Numbered from the stretch's first letter, positions 8,080 through 17,143 are shown. The stretch: DNA of 64,000 bases from Microbacterium sp. AB (GCF_032878875.1 NZ_CP118157.1:248001-312000); one strand, 5' to 3'. Notes: a model not told the origin generated them from the sequence alone. Made by a program: numbers and translations.

Positions 8080-9045
8080 CTACGAGCCGAGGGTGAACGT
8101 GCGGCGGTACTCGGTCGGCGTCGTGTCGAGGATCCGCTGGAAGTGCAGCCGGAGGTTCGCCCCCGTGCCGAGCCCGACGTCCGCGGCGATCTGCTCGACG
8201 CCGAGCTCCGAGCGCTCGAGCAGCTCGCGTGCGAGGTCGATGCGCGCCCGCATGACCCACTGCATGGGGGTGTAGCCGGTGTCCTCGACGAAGCGGCGCG
8301 AGAACGTGCGCGGCGACACGGCCGCATGGCGGGCCAGCGCCTCGAGGGTGAGCGGCTCTCCGAGCCGGTGCAGCGCCCACTCGCGTGTGGCCGCGAAGCG
8401 CTCGCCGATCGGCTCCGGGACGCTGCGGGGCACGTACTGCGCCTGGCCGCCGCTGCGGTAGGGGGCGGCGACGAGCCGGCGTGCGGCGTGGTTCGACGCC
8501 GCGACGCCGAGGTCGGAGCGCAGGATGTGCAGGCACAGGTCGATCCCCGACGCCGCGCCCGCGGAGGTGAGGACGCTGCCCTCGTCGACGAAGAGGACGT
8601 TCTCGTCCACGCGGACCCGCGGATGCCTGCGGGCGAGCGCACGGGTGTAGTGCCAGTGCGTCGTCGCCCGCCGGCCGTCGAGCAGGCCGGTGGCGGCCAG
8701 CGCGAACGCGCCCGTCGAGATGGCGGCGAGGCGGGCGCCGCGCGCATGCGCCGCGACGAGCGCGTCGACGACGGCGGACGGCGGATCCTCGCTGCCGGGC
8801 GACCGAGAGCCGGGGATGAAGACGATGTCGGCCCATTCGAGCGCCTCGAGGCCGTGGGCCACGTGGTACGAGAGGCCGTCGCCGCCGGCCACGAGGCCCG
8901 GCTCGGCGCCGCAGACGCGCACCTCGTAGGGCATGCTCCCGCGGGTCGTGAACACCTGAGCGGGGATGCCGACGTCGAGCGGCTTCGCGCCCTCGGGGAC
9001 GATCACGGCGACGCGGCGGAGGACGGCTCCGGACGGCTCGGGCAC
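8080..9045 (-). CDS. GlxA-family transcriptional regulator (DJ-1/PfpI + AraC HTH)
   Basis: 321 aa. Residues 1 to about 175 form a DJ-1/PfpI-like sensor domain (V-P-E-G-A-K-P-L-D-V-G-I-P-A-Q-V-F; A-I-S-T-G-A-F-A-L-A-A-T-G-L-L-D-G). The usual nucleophile cysteine (A-x-C-x-G-A) is serine here (I-S-T-G-A), so the domain probably binds a ligand rather than catalysing. Residues from about 220 carry two AraC helix-turn-helix motifs (L-A-R-H-A-A-V-S-P-R-T-F-S-R-R-F and I-A-A-D-V-G-L-G-T-G-A-N-L-R-L-H-F). The GTG at 9045, five bases after the upstream stop, was chosen; the frame stays open much further upstream only because of antisense sequence. It is the last gene of the ATP-grasp/transglutaminase operon. 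Confidence 0.88.
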   Translation of the reverse strand: MPEPSGAVLRRVAVIVPEGAKPLDVGIPAQVFTTRGSMPYEVRVCGAEPGLVAGGDGLSYHVAHGLEALEWADIVFIPGSRSPGSEDPPSAVVDALVAAHARGARLAAISTGAFALAATGLLDGRRATTHWHYTRALARRHPRVRVDENVLFVDEGSVLTSAGAASGIDLCLHILRSDLGVAASNHAARRLVAAPYRSGGQAQYVPRSVPEPIGERFAATREWALHRLGEPLTLEALARHAAVSPRTFSRRFVEDTGYTPMQWVMRARIDLARELLERSELGVEQIAADVGLGTGANLRLHFQRILDTTPTEYRRTFTLGS

Positions 9046-9050
9046 GCGGA

Positions 9051-10040
9051 TCAGGCGGGGGACGGCCGCAGCGCGGCGACGAAGTCGAGCTTGTCGAGCA
9101 CGGGGGCGGGGATGACGAACGGGTACAGGTCGTCGTCGCCCAGCGAGCGGCTGATGAGGTTGAGGCCGAGGGAGAGCGGCATCCACACCCGCGTCACGAG
9201 CGCGCTGAACGGCGAGAAGGCGGACGGGTCGACCGTGATGAGGCCCGTCGCCGCGGCCGACTCGATCGTGTCGCGGATGTGGAGGAAGTGCGCCCACGTC
9301 TCGGCGAAGTCCTCGAACGGGTGCATCGTCGCGTATGCGGAGATGTACGACGCCCTCCAGTCGGCCGGCGGCCCCTCGGCGTAGTGCCTGCCGATCGCCG
9401 CGGAGTAGTCGGCGGTCTCGTCGCCGAAGAGGGCGCGCCCGCGCTCGACGAGGGCGGGATCCTGGACGAGGAGCCACTGGAAGTAGTGCCCGGACTCGTG
9501 GCGCAGGTGCCCGATCATCGTGCGGTACGGCTCGCCGAGGTCGTCGCGCACGCGCACGCGGTGCGAGGCGTCGGCCTCGGCGAGGTCGATGGTGATGACG
9601 CCGTCCGCATGGCCGATGACGACGCTCTCGCCGACGCTCGACAGCATGTCGAAGCACAGCCCGCGTCCGGGGTCGTCCGCCCGGCTCACGACGCGGAAGC
9701 CGAGGCGGTCGAGCTCCGCGACGAGCTGTCGCTTCGCGCGCTCCGCCACGGGGAACTGCGCCAGGCCCTGCGCGTCGCCGTCGTGCGGCCGCGTGCGCGT
9801 GAGATCGCATGCGGTGCACTGGCCGCCCTCGTCCGTCGTGAGCCAGGTGCATCCCGAGAGCCCGAGGTTGCGGCAGACGTGCCACGCGATGCCCGCGCCG
9901 TCGACGTGCCGTCCGCCCCCGTCGACGGGGACGATGTCCCGCTCGTCCCGCGAGTAGCCGAGGCCCGTGCCGCAGCGCACGCAGACGGAGTTCTCGAAGT
10001 AGAGCCGGTTGCCGCAGACCCGGCAGGAGTAGATCCTCAT
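9051..10040 (-). CDS. Zinc-ribbon putative metallopeptidase
   Basis: 329 aa. The N-terminus is a zinc ribbon with paired cysteines (C-R-V-C-G and C-V-R-C-G-T-G), followed by a second cysteine cluster (C-R-N-L-G-L-S-G-C-T-W and Q-C-T-A-C-D-L-T-R-T-R-P). The C-terminal two thirds contain L-R-H-E-S-G-H-Y at about residue 178, an HExxH zinc-peptidase site, with a downstream F-E-D-F-A-E-T-W-A-H-F that can supply the third ligand. This pattern is that of the 'putative zinc-binding metallopeptidase' family often found with transglutaminase and ATP-grasp genes. The ATG overlaps the transglutaminase stop by ATGA. The substrate is unknown. Confidence 0.82.
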   Translation of the reverse strand: MRIYSCRVCGNRLYFENSVCVRCGTGLGYSRDERDIVPVDGGGRHVDGAGIAWHVCRNLGLSGCTWLTTDEGGQCTACDLTRTRPHDGDAQGLAQFPVAERAKRQLVAELDRLGFRVVSRADDPGRGLCFDMLSSVGESVVIGHADGVITIDLAEADASHRVRVRDDLGEPYRTMIGHLRHESGHYFQWLLVQDPALVERGRALFGDETADYSAAIGRHYAEGPPADWRASYISAYATMHPFEDFAETWAHFLHIRDTIESAAATGLITVDPSAFSPFSALVTRVWMPLSLGLNLISRSLGDDDLYPFVIPAPVLDKLDFVAALRPSPA

Positions 10041-10942
10041 CCGCCCATCCTCCTCCCGTCGTCCACGCCGCCCAGGGGGGCGACATCGACGGACACCTCC
10101 AGCGTCGACCGTCGTGCCTCGGTGAAGATCACACCCTTCACGGGCGCGACGTCTCCGTAGTCCCGCCCCCAGGCGACGGTGACGTGGCGATCGCCGGCCC
10201 AGCGGTCGTTGGTGGGGTCGACGGCGAGCCACGCGTCCGATCCCGGCAGCCAGACGGCGACCCAGGCGTGCGAGGCGTCGGCGCCCACCATGCGCTCCTC
10301 GCCCGGCGGCGGCTCGGTCGCGAGGTATCCGCTCACGTAGCGCGCCGCGACGCCGTGGCTTCGCAGGCAGGCGAGCATCAGGTGCGCGAAGTCCTGGCAC
10401 ACTCCCGCGCGCGTGCGCAGCACCTCTTCCACGGTGCTCGTCACGGTCGTGGCCGCGCCGTCGTACGCGAAGTCGGAGTGGATGCGGTGCACGAGGTCGG
10501 TCACCGCCTCCCCGACGGGGCGCCCGGGCACGAGGGAGGGGGCGGCGTAGTCGTGCGCCTCCTCGGCGTGAGCGGCCTGCGGCGACTCGAGGGCGAACTC
10601 CGTCGCGGCCCAGGCCGACGCCGCGTCCGACGCGCACGGCCTCGACTCCTCCCACGGCGCGGCGAGGGCTGCGGCGTCGTAGACGGGCGGTTCCACGCGC
10701 ACATCGCTCGTCGCCTCGACGACGAGCGACCGGTGCGGGTCGGTCACCTGGAAGGAGGTGAGCTCGTTGCCGTATCCGTCGAGCCCCGTGCGCAGGGCGA
10801 GGGGCCGAGGGCGGACCTCGACGCGGTGCTCGGCGACGATCTGCCAGGGCAGCGGCCGCGGGACGAGGCGCCCCACGCCGTGGCTGTCGTGCACGTCCTC
10901 GTCGTACGCGTAGGTCGTGCGGTGCGTCACCCGGTACCTCAC
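10037..10942 (-). CDS. Transglutaminase-like cysteine protease family protein
   Basis: 301 aa, matching bacterial transglutaminase/protease-like proteins with an N-terminal beta domain (M-R-Y-R-V-T-H-R-T-T-Y-A-Y-D). The catalytic triad is visible: cysteine in R-A-G-V-C-Q-D-F-A-H (about residue 186), histidine in G-A-D-A-S-H-A-W-V-A-V (about 226) and aspartate in A-V-D-P-T-N-D (about 243). It acts in the cytoplasm, as there is no signal peptide. The GTG start overlaps the stop of the ATP-grasp gene (GTGA). In many actinobacteria this family is paired with the circularly permuted ATP-grasp ligase, suggesting that one enzyme makes and the other cleaves an amide bond; the product is not established. 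Confidence 0.9.
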   Translation of the reverse strand: MRYRVTHRTTYAYDEDVHDSHGVGRLVPRPLPWQIVAEHRVEVRPRPLALRTGLDGYGNELTSFQVTDPHRSLVVEATSDVRVEPPVYDAAALAAPWEESRPCASDAASAWAATEFALESPQAAHAEEAHDYAAPSLVPGRPVGEAVTDLVHRIHSDFAYDGAATTVTSTVEEVLRTRAGVCQDFAHLMLACLRSHGVAARYVSGYLATEPPPGEERMVGADASHAWVAVWLPGSDAWLAVDPTNDRWAGDRHVTVAWGRDYGDVAPVKGVIFTEARRSTLEVSVDVAPLGGVDDGRRMGG

Positions 10943-13425
10943 GCCGTCACCGTCTCGGCGGCCGCGCCCTCGGCGCCGGCGTCCATCGGCTGCGGCAGCG
11001 GACCGGACTCGAAGTGCACGAGCGCGATGGCGTCGGCGAGCCGGCCCAGGGCGGAGACCGTCTCGGAGAGGAAGGCGGCCAGGCGCGGGCCCGGCTCGAG
11101 GGGGGCGTGGCCGCCGAGCCGCGAGGCGAGGTCGTCGCGCAGACGCTCAGGGCGGGTGGAGCCGGTCGCGAGCGGCAGCGCGTCGAGATGGCCGCCGAGG
11201 GTGGCGACGGCGGAGGCGAGCGAACGCGGGTTGTCGGGGTCCGCGAGCAGCAGCTCGAGCGCCTCGACGGGCCGGCCGGATCCGCCGTGTCGTCTGCGGT
11301 ACGTCACGGCGCTCTCGGCGGCTCCGAGCACGCCCTCCAGCGCGTCCTCCGCTCCCGGTCCCGTCAGCGCGGGCAGCGTCGCCTGCACGAGCAGGCACAC
11401 CTGCAGCGCCCTCTCGAGCTGCCGCCCCGCCTCGAACGCGTTCCAGCCCTCGTCGCGCATCATGCTCGCCGTCACGCCGTAGAGGGAGAGCAGGCCCGTG
11501 AGCGTGCGCGCCGCGGCGTCGGCGAGAGGGTAGCCGGGCTCGGCGCGCAGCAGGCCGGCCGCGCGATCCGTCGCGCTGAACACGCGCCACGTGTCGTCGG
11601 AGAGCTGATCGCGCACACCGGCGAGCGCGTCGCGCAGGCGTGCGAGGGAGTCGGCCGCCGAGCCCGGGCGATCCGCGTCGAGCAGCGCGGAGCGGTGGTC
11701 CTCGTCCCGGTCGGCTCCGCGCGTGCCGCACAGCCGCGCCAGCGCCGCGCTCAGGGCGTCGGCGCCGTCCGACTGCGACCGGCGCCGACCGCGCGTGAGG
11801 CCGTCGGCCGTGAGGACGATGCGCACGACGTCCTCGGCCCGCTCGGCGTAGCGCCCGGCCCAGAAGAGGTCGTCGAGGGCGCGCGGCGAGAACACGGGGA
11901 CGGCGCGGGCGAGGGCGGTGCGGACGAGCCTGTCGATTCCCTGATCGGGGTCGTCGGCATGCGCCTTCCGCACCCACACGTCCTTGGTCGCCGGCGTCAG
12001 GGCGCCGTCCGCGACCATGGCGAGGCCGCCGACGAACGGCCGCTGGGCGGTGCCGTCGCGCACCGTGAAGGCGCGCATCGTGACGGGGGCCCCGCCGATC
12101 CGCGCGTCGTGCCGCCCTCCCTCGAGCACGGGCGCCTGCGACAGCGGCATCCGCAGCTGCGCCGCGTAGCGCAGTGGATGCCGCTCGATGCGCGATCGCA
12201 GGTGCGCCGGCGACGCCGCGGAGAGGTCGTCGCCGGAGCCGTCGATCGTGCGGACGATGACGGTCTCGGGGGCCTCGTCCAGCCGACGCAGGACGGTCTC
12301 TCGGTGGCCGGCGTCCCCGCACCACCAGCTCTGGGCGACGCCGAGACGCAGCTCCTCGCCGAGCAGGTGCTCGCAGACGTCCGCCATGTACGCCAGCAGC
12401 GCCGGATTCTCGAGCACGCCGGCGCCGAGGCCGTTCGCGACGCGCACATTGCCGCGGCGCACCGCCTCGACGAGACCCGTCACGCCGAGCTGCGACTCTC
12501 CCCGCAGCTCGAGCGGATCGCTCCAGTCGGCGTCCACGCGCCGGACGATCACGTCGACGCGGTCGACGGGCGCCGTGCGGGGCCATCCCGACGGCTTCAT
12601 CCAGACCTCGCCGTCGCGGACGACGAGGTCGCCCCCGCGGACGAGCGGGAAGCCGAGCACGTTCGCGAGGAACGCCTGGTCGAAGGCGGTCTCGGAATGC
12701 GTCCCGGGGGACAGCACGACCGCGCGCGGGATCGCGTCGCCCCGCGGGGCCGCATGCACGAGCGCCGTCCGCAGCGCGGACACGAACGGCTCGACGCGGT
12801 GCGTGCCGCTCTCGCGGTGGAGCCCCGGCATCAGGCGTGTCATGACCCGGCGGTTCTCCATCGCGTACCCGAGCCCCGACGGCGCCTGCACGCGATCCGC
12901 CAGCACGCGCCAGGCGCCGTCGGCGTCCCGCCCGAGGTCGGTGCCCGTGAGGACGAGCGGCGCGGGGTCGGAGACGCCGACGAGCGGGCGCAGGAACCCC
13001 GCGTGCCCGAAGACGGCGGCGGCGGGCACGACGCCGTCGGCGAGGAGGCGCTGCGGCCCGTAGAGATCGGCGAGCACGGCTCCGAGCAGCTCCGCGCGCT
13101 GCGCCAGCCCCACCTCGAGCCGCTCCCATTCCGCGGCGTCGAGCACGAGCGGGACGGGGTCGAGCCGCCACGGCCGGGAGCTCCCCCCGCGCTGCGCCGC
13201 GCTCGCGCCGTCGTCGGCGAGCAGGTCGGCGCCCTCCGCGGCGATGCGCGCGAGGTCGTCGGCCGTCAGCTCGGAGAGGGTGGTCGCGAGGCCGTGCCAC
13301 GCCGGGCGCCGACGGCCGTTGGCGCCGTACACCTCGTCGAAGCGCGCCGGGCCGTCGCCGCGCGTGCTCGGGAGGGGAAGCGTCGGCTGTGACAGGGACG
13401 CGCCGTAGTCGCGCAGCAGGCTCAT
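10939..13425 (-). CDS. Circularly permuted ATP-grasp / alpha-E fusion protein
   Basis: 828 aa fusion. The first roughly 480 residues are a circularly permuted type-2 ATP-grasp domain (old DUF404/DUF407), with R-P-L-V-G-V-S-D near residue 140, L-S-P-G-T-H-S-E-T-A-F-D-Q near 250, V-R-R-V-D-A-D-W near 305 and N-G-L-G-A-G-V-L-E near 340. The remainder (from about 520) is the helical alpha-E domain (old DUF403; W-A-G-R-Y-A-E-R-A-E-D at its start). The two are usually separate adjacent genes. The ATG at 13425 begins the conserved part (M-S-L-L-R-D-Y); a GTG at 13473 would add 16 unconserved residues. Role is inferred to be a peptide or amide ligase working with the transglutaminase. Confidence 0.9.
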   Translation of the reverse strand: MSLLRDYGASLSQPTLPLPSTRGDGPARFDEVYGANGRRRPAWHGLATTLSELTADDLARIAAEGADLLADDGASAAQRGGSSRPWRLDPVPLVLDAAEWERLEVGLAQRAELLGAVLADLYGPQRLLADGVVPAAAVFGHAGFLRPLVGVSDPAPLVLTGTDLGRDADGAWRVLADRVQAPSGLGYAMENRRVMTRLMPGLHRESGTHRVEPFVSALRTALVHAAPRGDAIPRAVVLSPGTHSETAFDQAFLANVLGFPLVRGGDLVVRDGEVWMKPSGWPRTAPVDRVDVIVRRVDADWSDPLELRGESQLGVTGLVEAVRRGNVRVANGLGAGVLENPALLAYMADVCEHLLGEELRLGVAQSWWCGDAGHRETVLRRLDEAPETVIVRTIDGSGDDLSAASPAHLRSRIERHPLRYAAQLRMPLSQAPVLEGGRHDARIGGAPVTMRAFTVRDGTAQRPFVGGLAMVADGALTPATKDVWVRKAHADDPDQGIDRLVRTALARAVPVFSPRALDDLFWAGRYAERAEDVVRIVLTADGLTRGRRRSQSDGADALSAALARLCGTRGADRDEDHRSALLDADRPGSAADSLARLRDALAGVRDQLSDDTWRVFSATDRAAGLLRAEPGYPLADAAARTLTGLLSLYGVTASMMRDEGWNAFEAGRQLERALQVCLLVQATLPALTGPGAEDALEGVLGAAESAVTYRRRHGGSGRPVEALELLLADPDNPRSLASAVATLGGHLDALPLATGSTRPERLRDDLASRLGGHAPLEPGPRLAAFLSETVSALGRLADAIALVHFESGPLPQPMDAGAEGAAAETVTA

Positions 13426-13667
13426 GCGCCGGGACGGTCTGCGGGAGCAAGGGTCACCGGAATACTCTGACACGTCGCGAGGCGGGCGCGGGGCGCACGA
13501 GCCCTCGCCCGCCGGCGACGAGAACGTAACACGGGCCGCACGGGGGCTTCACGCGGCGGAAACAGGTTCTTCCTACTGTCGTGAACCAGACGATCCCCGC
13601 CGAGACGGAGCAGCACGCGTCGCGGGAACGACACAGGCACGCCCTCCCCGGAACGGAGCCCGCCCCG
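13426..13667. promoter_or_regulatory. Divergent promoter region, ATP-grasp operon / NMT1-type ABC operon
   Basis: About 240 bp separates the two divergent starts. TACTGT at 13574-13579 is a plausible -10 box for the rightward operon, giving a leader of about 80 nt; its best -35 candidate (TTCACG, 13548-13553) is 20 bp away, so the call is weak. No TPP riboswitch pattern (CUGAGA with a distal ACCUGA) was seen even though the binding protein is THI5-like. Confidence 0.35.
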
Positions 13668-14495
13668 ATGACCTCTGCGCCCGCGCTCGCAGGTTCCCCC
13701 TCGGCCCCGCCCGGCGGGCCGGAGCCGCGCACGGCGGTCTCGGCCGCCGCCGCCGACAAGGTCTTCCCCCTCGGTCGCGGCAGGACGCTGCAGGCGCTCG
13801 CCGAGGTCGACATCGAGATCGCCGAGGGCGAGTTCGTCGCCATCATCGGTCCGTCGGGATGCGGCAAGTCGACCGTGCTGCGGCTCGCGGCGGGACTCGA
13901 CGTCCCGACGAGCGGCAGCGTCGAGATCTTCGGCGACACCCCGCAGACGCTCGCCGCCCAGCATCGTCTGGGCGTCGCCTTCCAGGAGCATGCGCTCCTG
14001 CCCTGGGCCTCCGTCCGCGAGAACGTCGCCCTGCCGTACCGGGTGTCCGGGCGCACGGTCGACGACGCCCGCGTCGACGGGCTCATCGAGCTCGTCGGCC
14101 TGGGCGGCTTCGAGAAGGCGCGGCCCAGGCAGCTCTCCGGCGGCATGCGCCAGCGCGCGTCGATCGCCCGGGCGCTCGTGCTGAGCCCCGACCTCCTTCT
14201 CCTGGACGAGCCGTTCGGCGCGCTCGACGCTGTCACCCGGCGCAGGATGAACGCCGAGCTCGCGCGCATCTGGGCGGAGGAGCGCATCACGACGATCCTC
14301 GTCACGCACGACGTCGACGAGGCGCTCATCCTCGCCGACCGCGTCGTCGTCATGACGGGGCGCCCCGGACACGTCCGCACGACCGTCGAGGTCGCCTTCC
14401 CTCGTCCGCGCGGCACCGAGACGACGCGCAGCCCCGCGTTCCACGATCTCGTGGACGAGCTCACGAGCCTGCTCGACGCCGACGAGGGCGCGTGA
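13668..14495 (+). CDS. ABC transporter ATP-binding protein (nitrate/sulfonate/thiamine-precursor type)
   Basis: 275 aa ATPase. Walker A G-P-S-G-C-G-K-S-T, the glutamine loop F-Q-E-H-A-L-L-P-W, the signature L-S-G-G-M-R-Q-R and Walker B L-L-L-L-D-E-P-F-G-A-L-D are all present. Q-E-H-A-L-L-P-W-x-S-V-R-E-N-V is typical of the SsuB/TauB/ThiZ group. The ATG at 13668 has an upstream GGAACGGAG ribosome site; the in-frame GTG at 13581 would add 29 low-complexity residues and lacks such a site. It is the first gene of a tightly packed six-gene operon with two permeases, a binding lipoprotein, a deaminase-like protein and a monooxygenase. Confidence 0.92.
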   Translation: MTSAPALAGSPSAPPGGPEPRTAVSAAAADKVFPLGRGRTLQALAEVDIEIAEGEFVAIIGPSGCGKSTVLRLAAGLDVPTSGSVEIFGDTPQTLAAQHRLGVAFQEHALLPWASVRENVALPYRVSGRTVDDARVDGLIELVGLGGFEKARPRQLSGGMRQRASIARALVLSPDLLLLDEPFGALDAVTRRRMNAELARIWAEERITTILVTHDVDEALILADRVVVMTGRPGHVRTTVEVAFPRPRGTETTRSPAFHDLVDELTSLLDADEGA

Positions 14496-15250
14496 ACGGC
14501 GCGCCCCGCGCGTCGACGAGGGTCGCCTACGCGATCGCGGGCGGCCTCCTCCTCATCGTCCTCGCGCAGCTCGTCGGCGTGTTCGAGCTCGCAGGCAAGG
14601 CATGGCCGCCCCTCACCGACGTCGTCGCGTACGTCTCGACCCCGGCGGGCGCGAGCCTGCTCGGGCGCAACCTGCTCGTCACGGTCGTCGCGGCCGGGCA
14701 GGGGTTCGCCCTGGGCGTCGTCGTCGCCGTCCTCGGCGCGGCGCTCGCGCTCGTCGTCCCCGTGCTCCGGCCCGGCTTCGACAGGTTCGCCGCGATCCTC
14801 AACGCCGTGCCCACCATCGCGCTCGCCCCGCTCCTCATCACGACCGTCGGGCGCGAGAACACCCCCCTCGTGATCGCCGCGCTGAGCGTCGGCTTCGTCA
14901 TGTTCGTCTCGATGACCTCGGGCCTCGCGAACGCCGGCGCCGCGCACCACGACCTCTTCACGGTGTTCGGGGCGAGCCGGCTGCGCAGGCTCGCCCGTCT
15001 CGAGCTGCCGCGTTCGGTGCCGGCGTTCTTCGACGGCCTCACCCTCGCCGCGCCCGCCGCCGTCCTGGGCGCGACGATCGGCGAGTGGTTCGGCGCCCCG
15101 ATGGGGCTCGGCCTCCTCATCGTGAGCGCGATGCAGAACTACCAGATGGCGCTCCTGTGGGCGGCCGCGCTCGCCGCGACCCTGCTCTCGCTCGTCGCCT
15201 ACGTGGTTCTCGTCCAGGTCCAGCGTCTCGCCGCGAGGAGGTTCGCATGA
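14492..15250 (+). CDS. ABC transporter permease (SsuC/ThiX type)
   Basis: 252 aa inner-membrane permease with about six hydrophobic segments. The binding-protein-dependent permease signature near residue 170 reads F-T-V-F-G-A-S-R-L-R-R-L-A-R-L-E-L-P and is followed by G-E-W-F-G-A-P-M-G-L-G, as in SsuC-like subunits. The GTG at 14492 overlaps the ATPase stop (GTGA). A second, different permease follows immediately, so the channel is probably a heterodimer, unlike the single-permease SsuABC systems. Confidence 0.9.
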   Translation: MNGAPRASTRVAYAIAGGLLLIVLAQLVGVFELAGKAWPPLTDVVAYVSTPAGASLLGRNLLVTVVAAGQGFALGVVVAVLGAALALVVPVLRPGFDRFAAILNAVPTIALAPLLITTVGRENTPLVIAALSVGFVMFVSMTSGLANAGAAHHDLFTVFGASRLRRLARLELPRSVPAFFDGLTLAAPAAVLGATIGEWFGAPMGLGLLIVSAMQNYQMALLWAAALAATLLSLVAYVVLVQVQRLAARRFA

Positions 15251-16002
15251 GCAGGCTCCGCGCCGTCGGGACCGGCATCCTGCATCTCTGGCCCGTCGCG
15301 CTGGTCCTCGTCGCCTGGGACCTGTGGGTCGTCCTCAACGGCTACACGTCGACCGTCGCACCGCGCCCGTGGGACGTCGTCTCCGACGTCGTCGTCGGCT
15401 TCGCCGACTACGCGCCGTCCGTCCTGTACACGCTCGGCATGTCGCTCGCAGGACTCGTCGGCGGAACGGCCATCGGGTTCGCCGGCGCGGTTCTCGTCTG
15501 GTGGTCGGCGGCGCTGTCCGGCATCGTCACGCCCGCCGCGCTCGTCGTCCGCTCCGTGCCGATCACGGCGTTGATCCCCATCATCGCGCGCGTCGTCGGC
15601 TACGGCGATCCGGCGGTGCTCGCCTCCACCGCCCTCATCTGCTTCTTCCCCGCGTTCGTGTTCACGCTCTCCGGCCTGGCCTCCGTCCCCGACGCGGGCC
15701 GCGACCTCTTCCGCGTGCTCGGAGCGAACAAGGCGCAGGTCCTCGGGCGGCTCGGCGTCCTCTACGCGCTGCCGAACCTCATGGTCTCGGTGCGGATCAC
15801 GGCGCCCAGCGCCGTGCTCGCCGCGATGCTCGCCGAGTTCCTCATGGGCACGAACGGGCTCGGCGCGCTCTTCTCCACCTCGCGCAGCTACATGGACATG
15901 GAACGCGCCTGGGGGACGGCCCTCGTCGCGACCGTCGTCTCCGTGCTCGTGTTCGTCGGCGCCCGCTTCCTGGAACGCCGCGTGAACGACCGCGTCGCCT
16001 GA
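15247..16002 (+). CDS. ABC transporter permease (SsuC/ThiX type), second subunit
   Basis: 251 aa, about six membrane spans. The coupling motif D-L-F-R-V-L-G-A-N-K-A-Q-V-L-G-R-L lies near residue 158, followed by A-E-F-L-M-G-T-N-G-L-G near 198, both as expected for this permease class. The ATG overlaps the first permease stop (ATGA). It is only moderately similar to its neighbour. About 60 bp then separate it from the binding-protein gene, which has its own ribosome site (AGAAGGAGC). Confidence 0.9.
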   Translation: MSRLRAVGTGILHLWPVALVLVAWDLWVVLNGYTSTVAPRPWDVVSDVVVGFADYAPSVLYTLGMSLAGLVGGTAIGFAGAVLVWWSAALSGIVTPAALVVRSVPITALIPIIARVVGYGDPAVLASTALICFFPAFVFTLSGLASVPDAGRDLFRVLGANKAQVLGRLGVLYALPNLMVSVRITAPSAVLAAMLAEFLMGTNGLGALFSTSRSYMDMERAWGTALVATVVSVLVFVGARFLERRVNDRVA

Positions 16003-16065
16003 CGCCCGCCCCCTCCCCGCCCGCGCAGCAGCACCGGCCCCGCCCCGCACACCAGAAGGAGCATC

Positions 16066-17112
16066 ATGTCCCGCTTCCCCCCTCGCCGGGCGCGTCTCGG
16101 CGTCTCCGGAGCCGCCCTCGCGACCGCGCTGACGCTCGCCGGCTGCGCCGGCCCGACAGACGATGCCGGCGACGACGACCTCACGACCATCCGCGTCTCG
16201 CTCGGCTGGATCGCGAACGTCGAGTGGGCCGGCTTCTGGATCGCCGACGCCAACGGCTACTACGAGGAGGAGGGGCTCGACATCGAATGGATCGGCGGGG
16301 GCCCCAACGCGCCGAGCACGATGGCCTCCGTCGCGGCGGGGGACGCCGACCTCGGCATCGAGCCCGGGACCCAGTCGTGGCTCCAGTCGTTCGCCGACGG
16401 CAACGACTGGACCGCCATCGGCGCGCTGTTCCAGGAGAGCCCCGGCGCTCTCGTGTCGCTGGCGAGCGACCCCGTGCACACGGCGGAGGACCTCGTCGGG
16501 CAGACCGTGCTCGGGCAGGAGGGCACGCAGATCAACTACGACGCCGTGTTCGCGCTGGCGGGTCTCGAGCCCGACTACGCGTTCATCCCCGTCGGCTTCG
16601 ACATCGCGCCGCTCGTGGAGGGCCAGGGGATCTCCTACACCGCGTACTCGACGAATCAGCCGATCATGCTCGAGGAGCAGTACGACATGTCGCCCGACGA
16701 CTACGTCGTCACGATGTACTCCGAGCTCGGCATGCCGCTCTACGGCAACGTCGTCTTCGGCGACGCGTCGTACATCGAGGAGAACGGCGACGCGATGGAG
16801 GGCTTCCTGCGCGCCTCGATCCGCGGCTGGGAGGAGAACGGCGACGACCCGTCCGTCGGGGCGGGGCTCGCCGTGGACGAGTACGGCGCCGACCTCGGCC
16901 TCGATCTCACGCAGCAGACGCGCGAGAACGAGCTGCAGCAGCCGCTCGTCGTCGGCGAGTACGGCGACCCGCTGTTCTGGATGGACGCCGAGCTCATGAC
17001 GGACGTCATGTACCCGGGGCTGGCGGCGGCCGGCTACACCGGCATCCCCGCGCCGGAGGAGTACCTCGACATGAGCTACCTCGAGGCGGCATACGCCGCC
17101 CTCGACGAGTGA
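16066..17112 (+). CDS. THI5/NMT1-like substrate-binding lipoprotein
   Basis: 348 aa. A signal peptide ends in the lipobox L-A-G-C with the lipidated cysteine at residue 27. The mature protein opens with L-G-W-I-A-N-V-E-W-A-G-F-W-I-A-D and Y-Y-E-E-E-G-L-D-I, the NMT1/THI5-like pattern seen in proteins that bind aminopyrimidines, pyrimidine breakdown products, sulfonates or nitriles. It is anchored outside the membrane and delivers solute to the two preceding permeases. The ligand is not evident from sequence. Linkage to a purine-deaminase-like enzyme and a flavin monooxygenase suggests a nitrogen heterocycle (inference). Confidence 0.88.
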   Translation: MSRFPPRRARLGVSGAALATALTLAGCAGPTDDAGDDDLTTIRVSLGWIANVEWAGFWIADANGYYEEEGLDIEWIGGGPNAPSTMASVAAGDADLGIEPGTQSWLQSFADGNDWTAIGALFQESPGALVSLASDPVHTAEDLVGQTVLGQEGTQINYDAVFALAGLEPDYAFIPVGFDIAPLVEGQGISYTAYSTNQPIMLEEQYDMSPDDYVVTMYSELGMPLYGNVVFGDASYIEENGDAMEGFLRASIRGWEENGDDPSVGAGLAVDEYGADLGLDLTQQTRENELQQPLVVGEYGDPLFWMDAELMTDVMYPGLAAAGYTGIPAPEEYLDMSYLEAAYAALDE

Positions 17113-17143
17113 CGCATCCGCATCCCGCGAGAAGGAGGACCGC

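Noticed and set aside
11014..13392. Long plus-strand open frame of 792 codons opposite the ATP-grasp gene
   Set aside because: Composition is arginine/alanine/glycine shadow sequence without motifs; the opposite strand has clear ATP-grasp and alpha-E domains.
13581..13667. Upstream GTG start for the ABC ATPase
   Set aside because: It would add 29 low-complexity residues, has no ribosome site, and lies only a few bases from the best -10 box.
13426..13667. Possible TPP riboswitch before the THI5/NMT1-like operon
   Set aside because: The conserved CUGAGA and ACCUGA elements are missing and the leader is too short.
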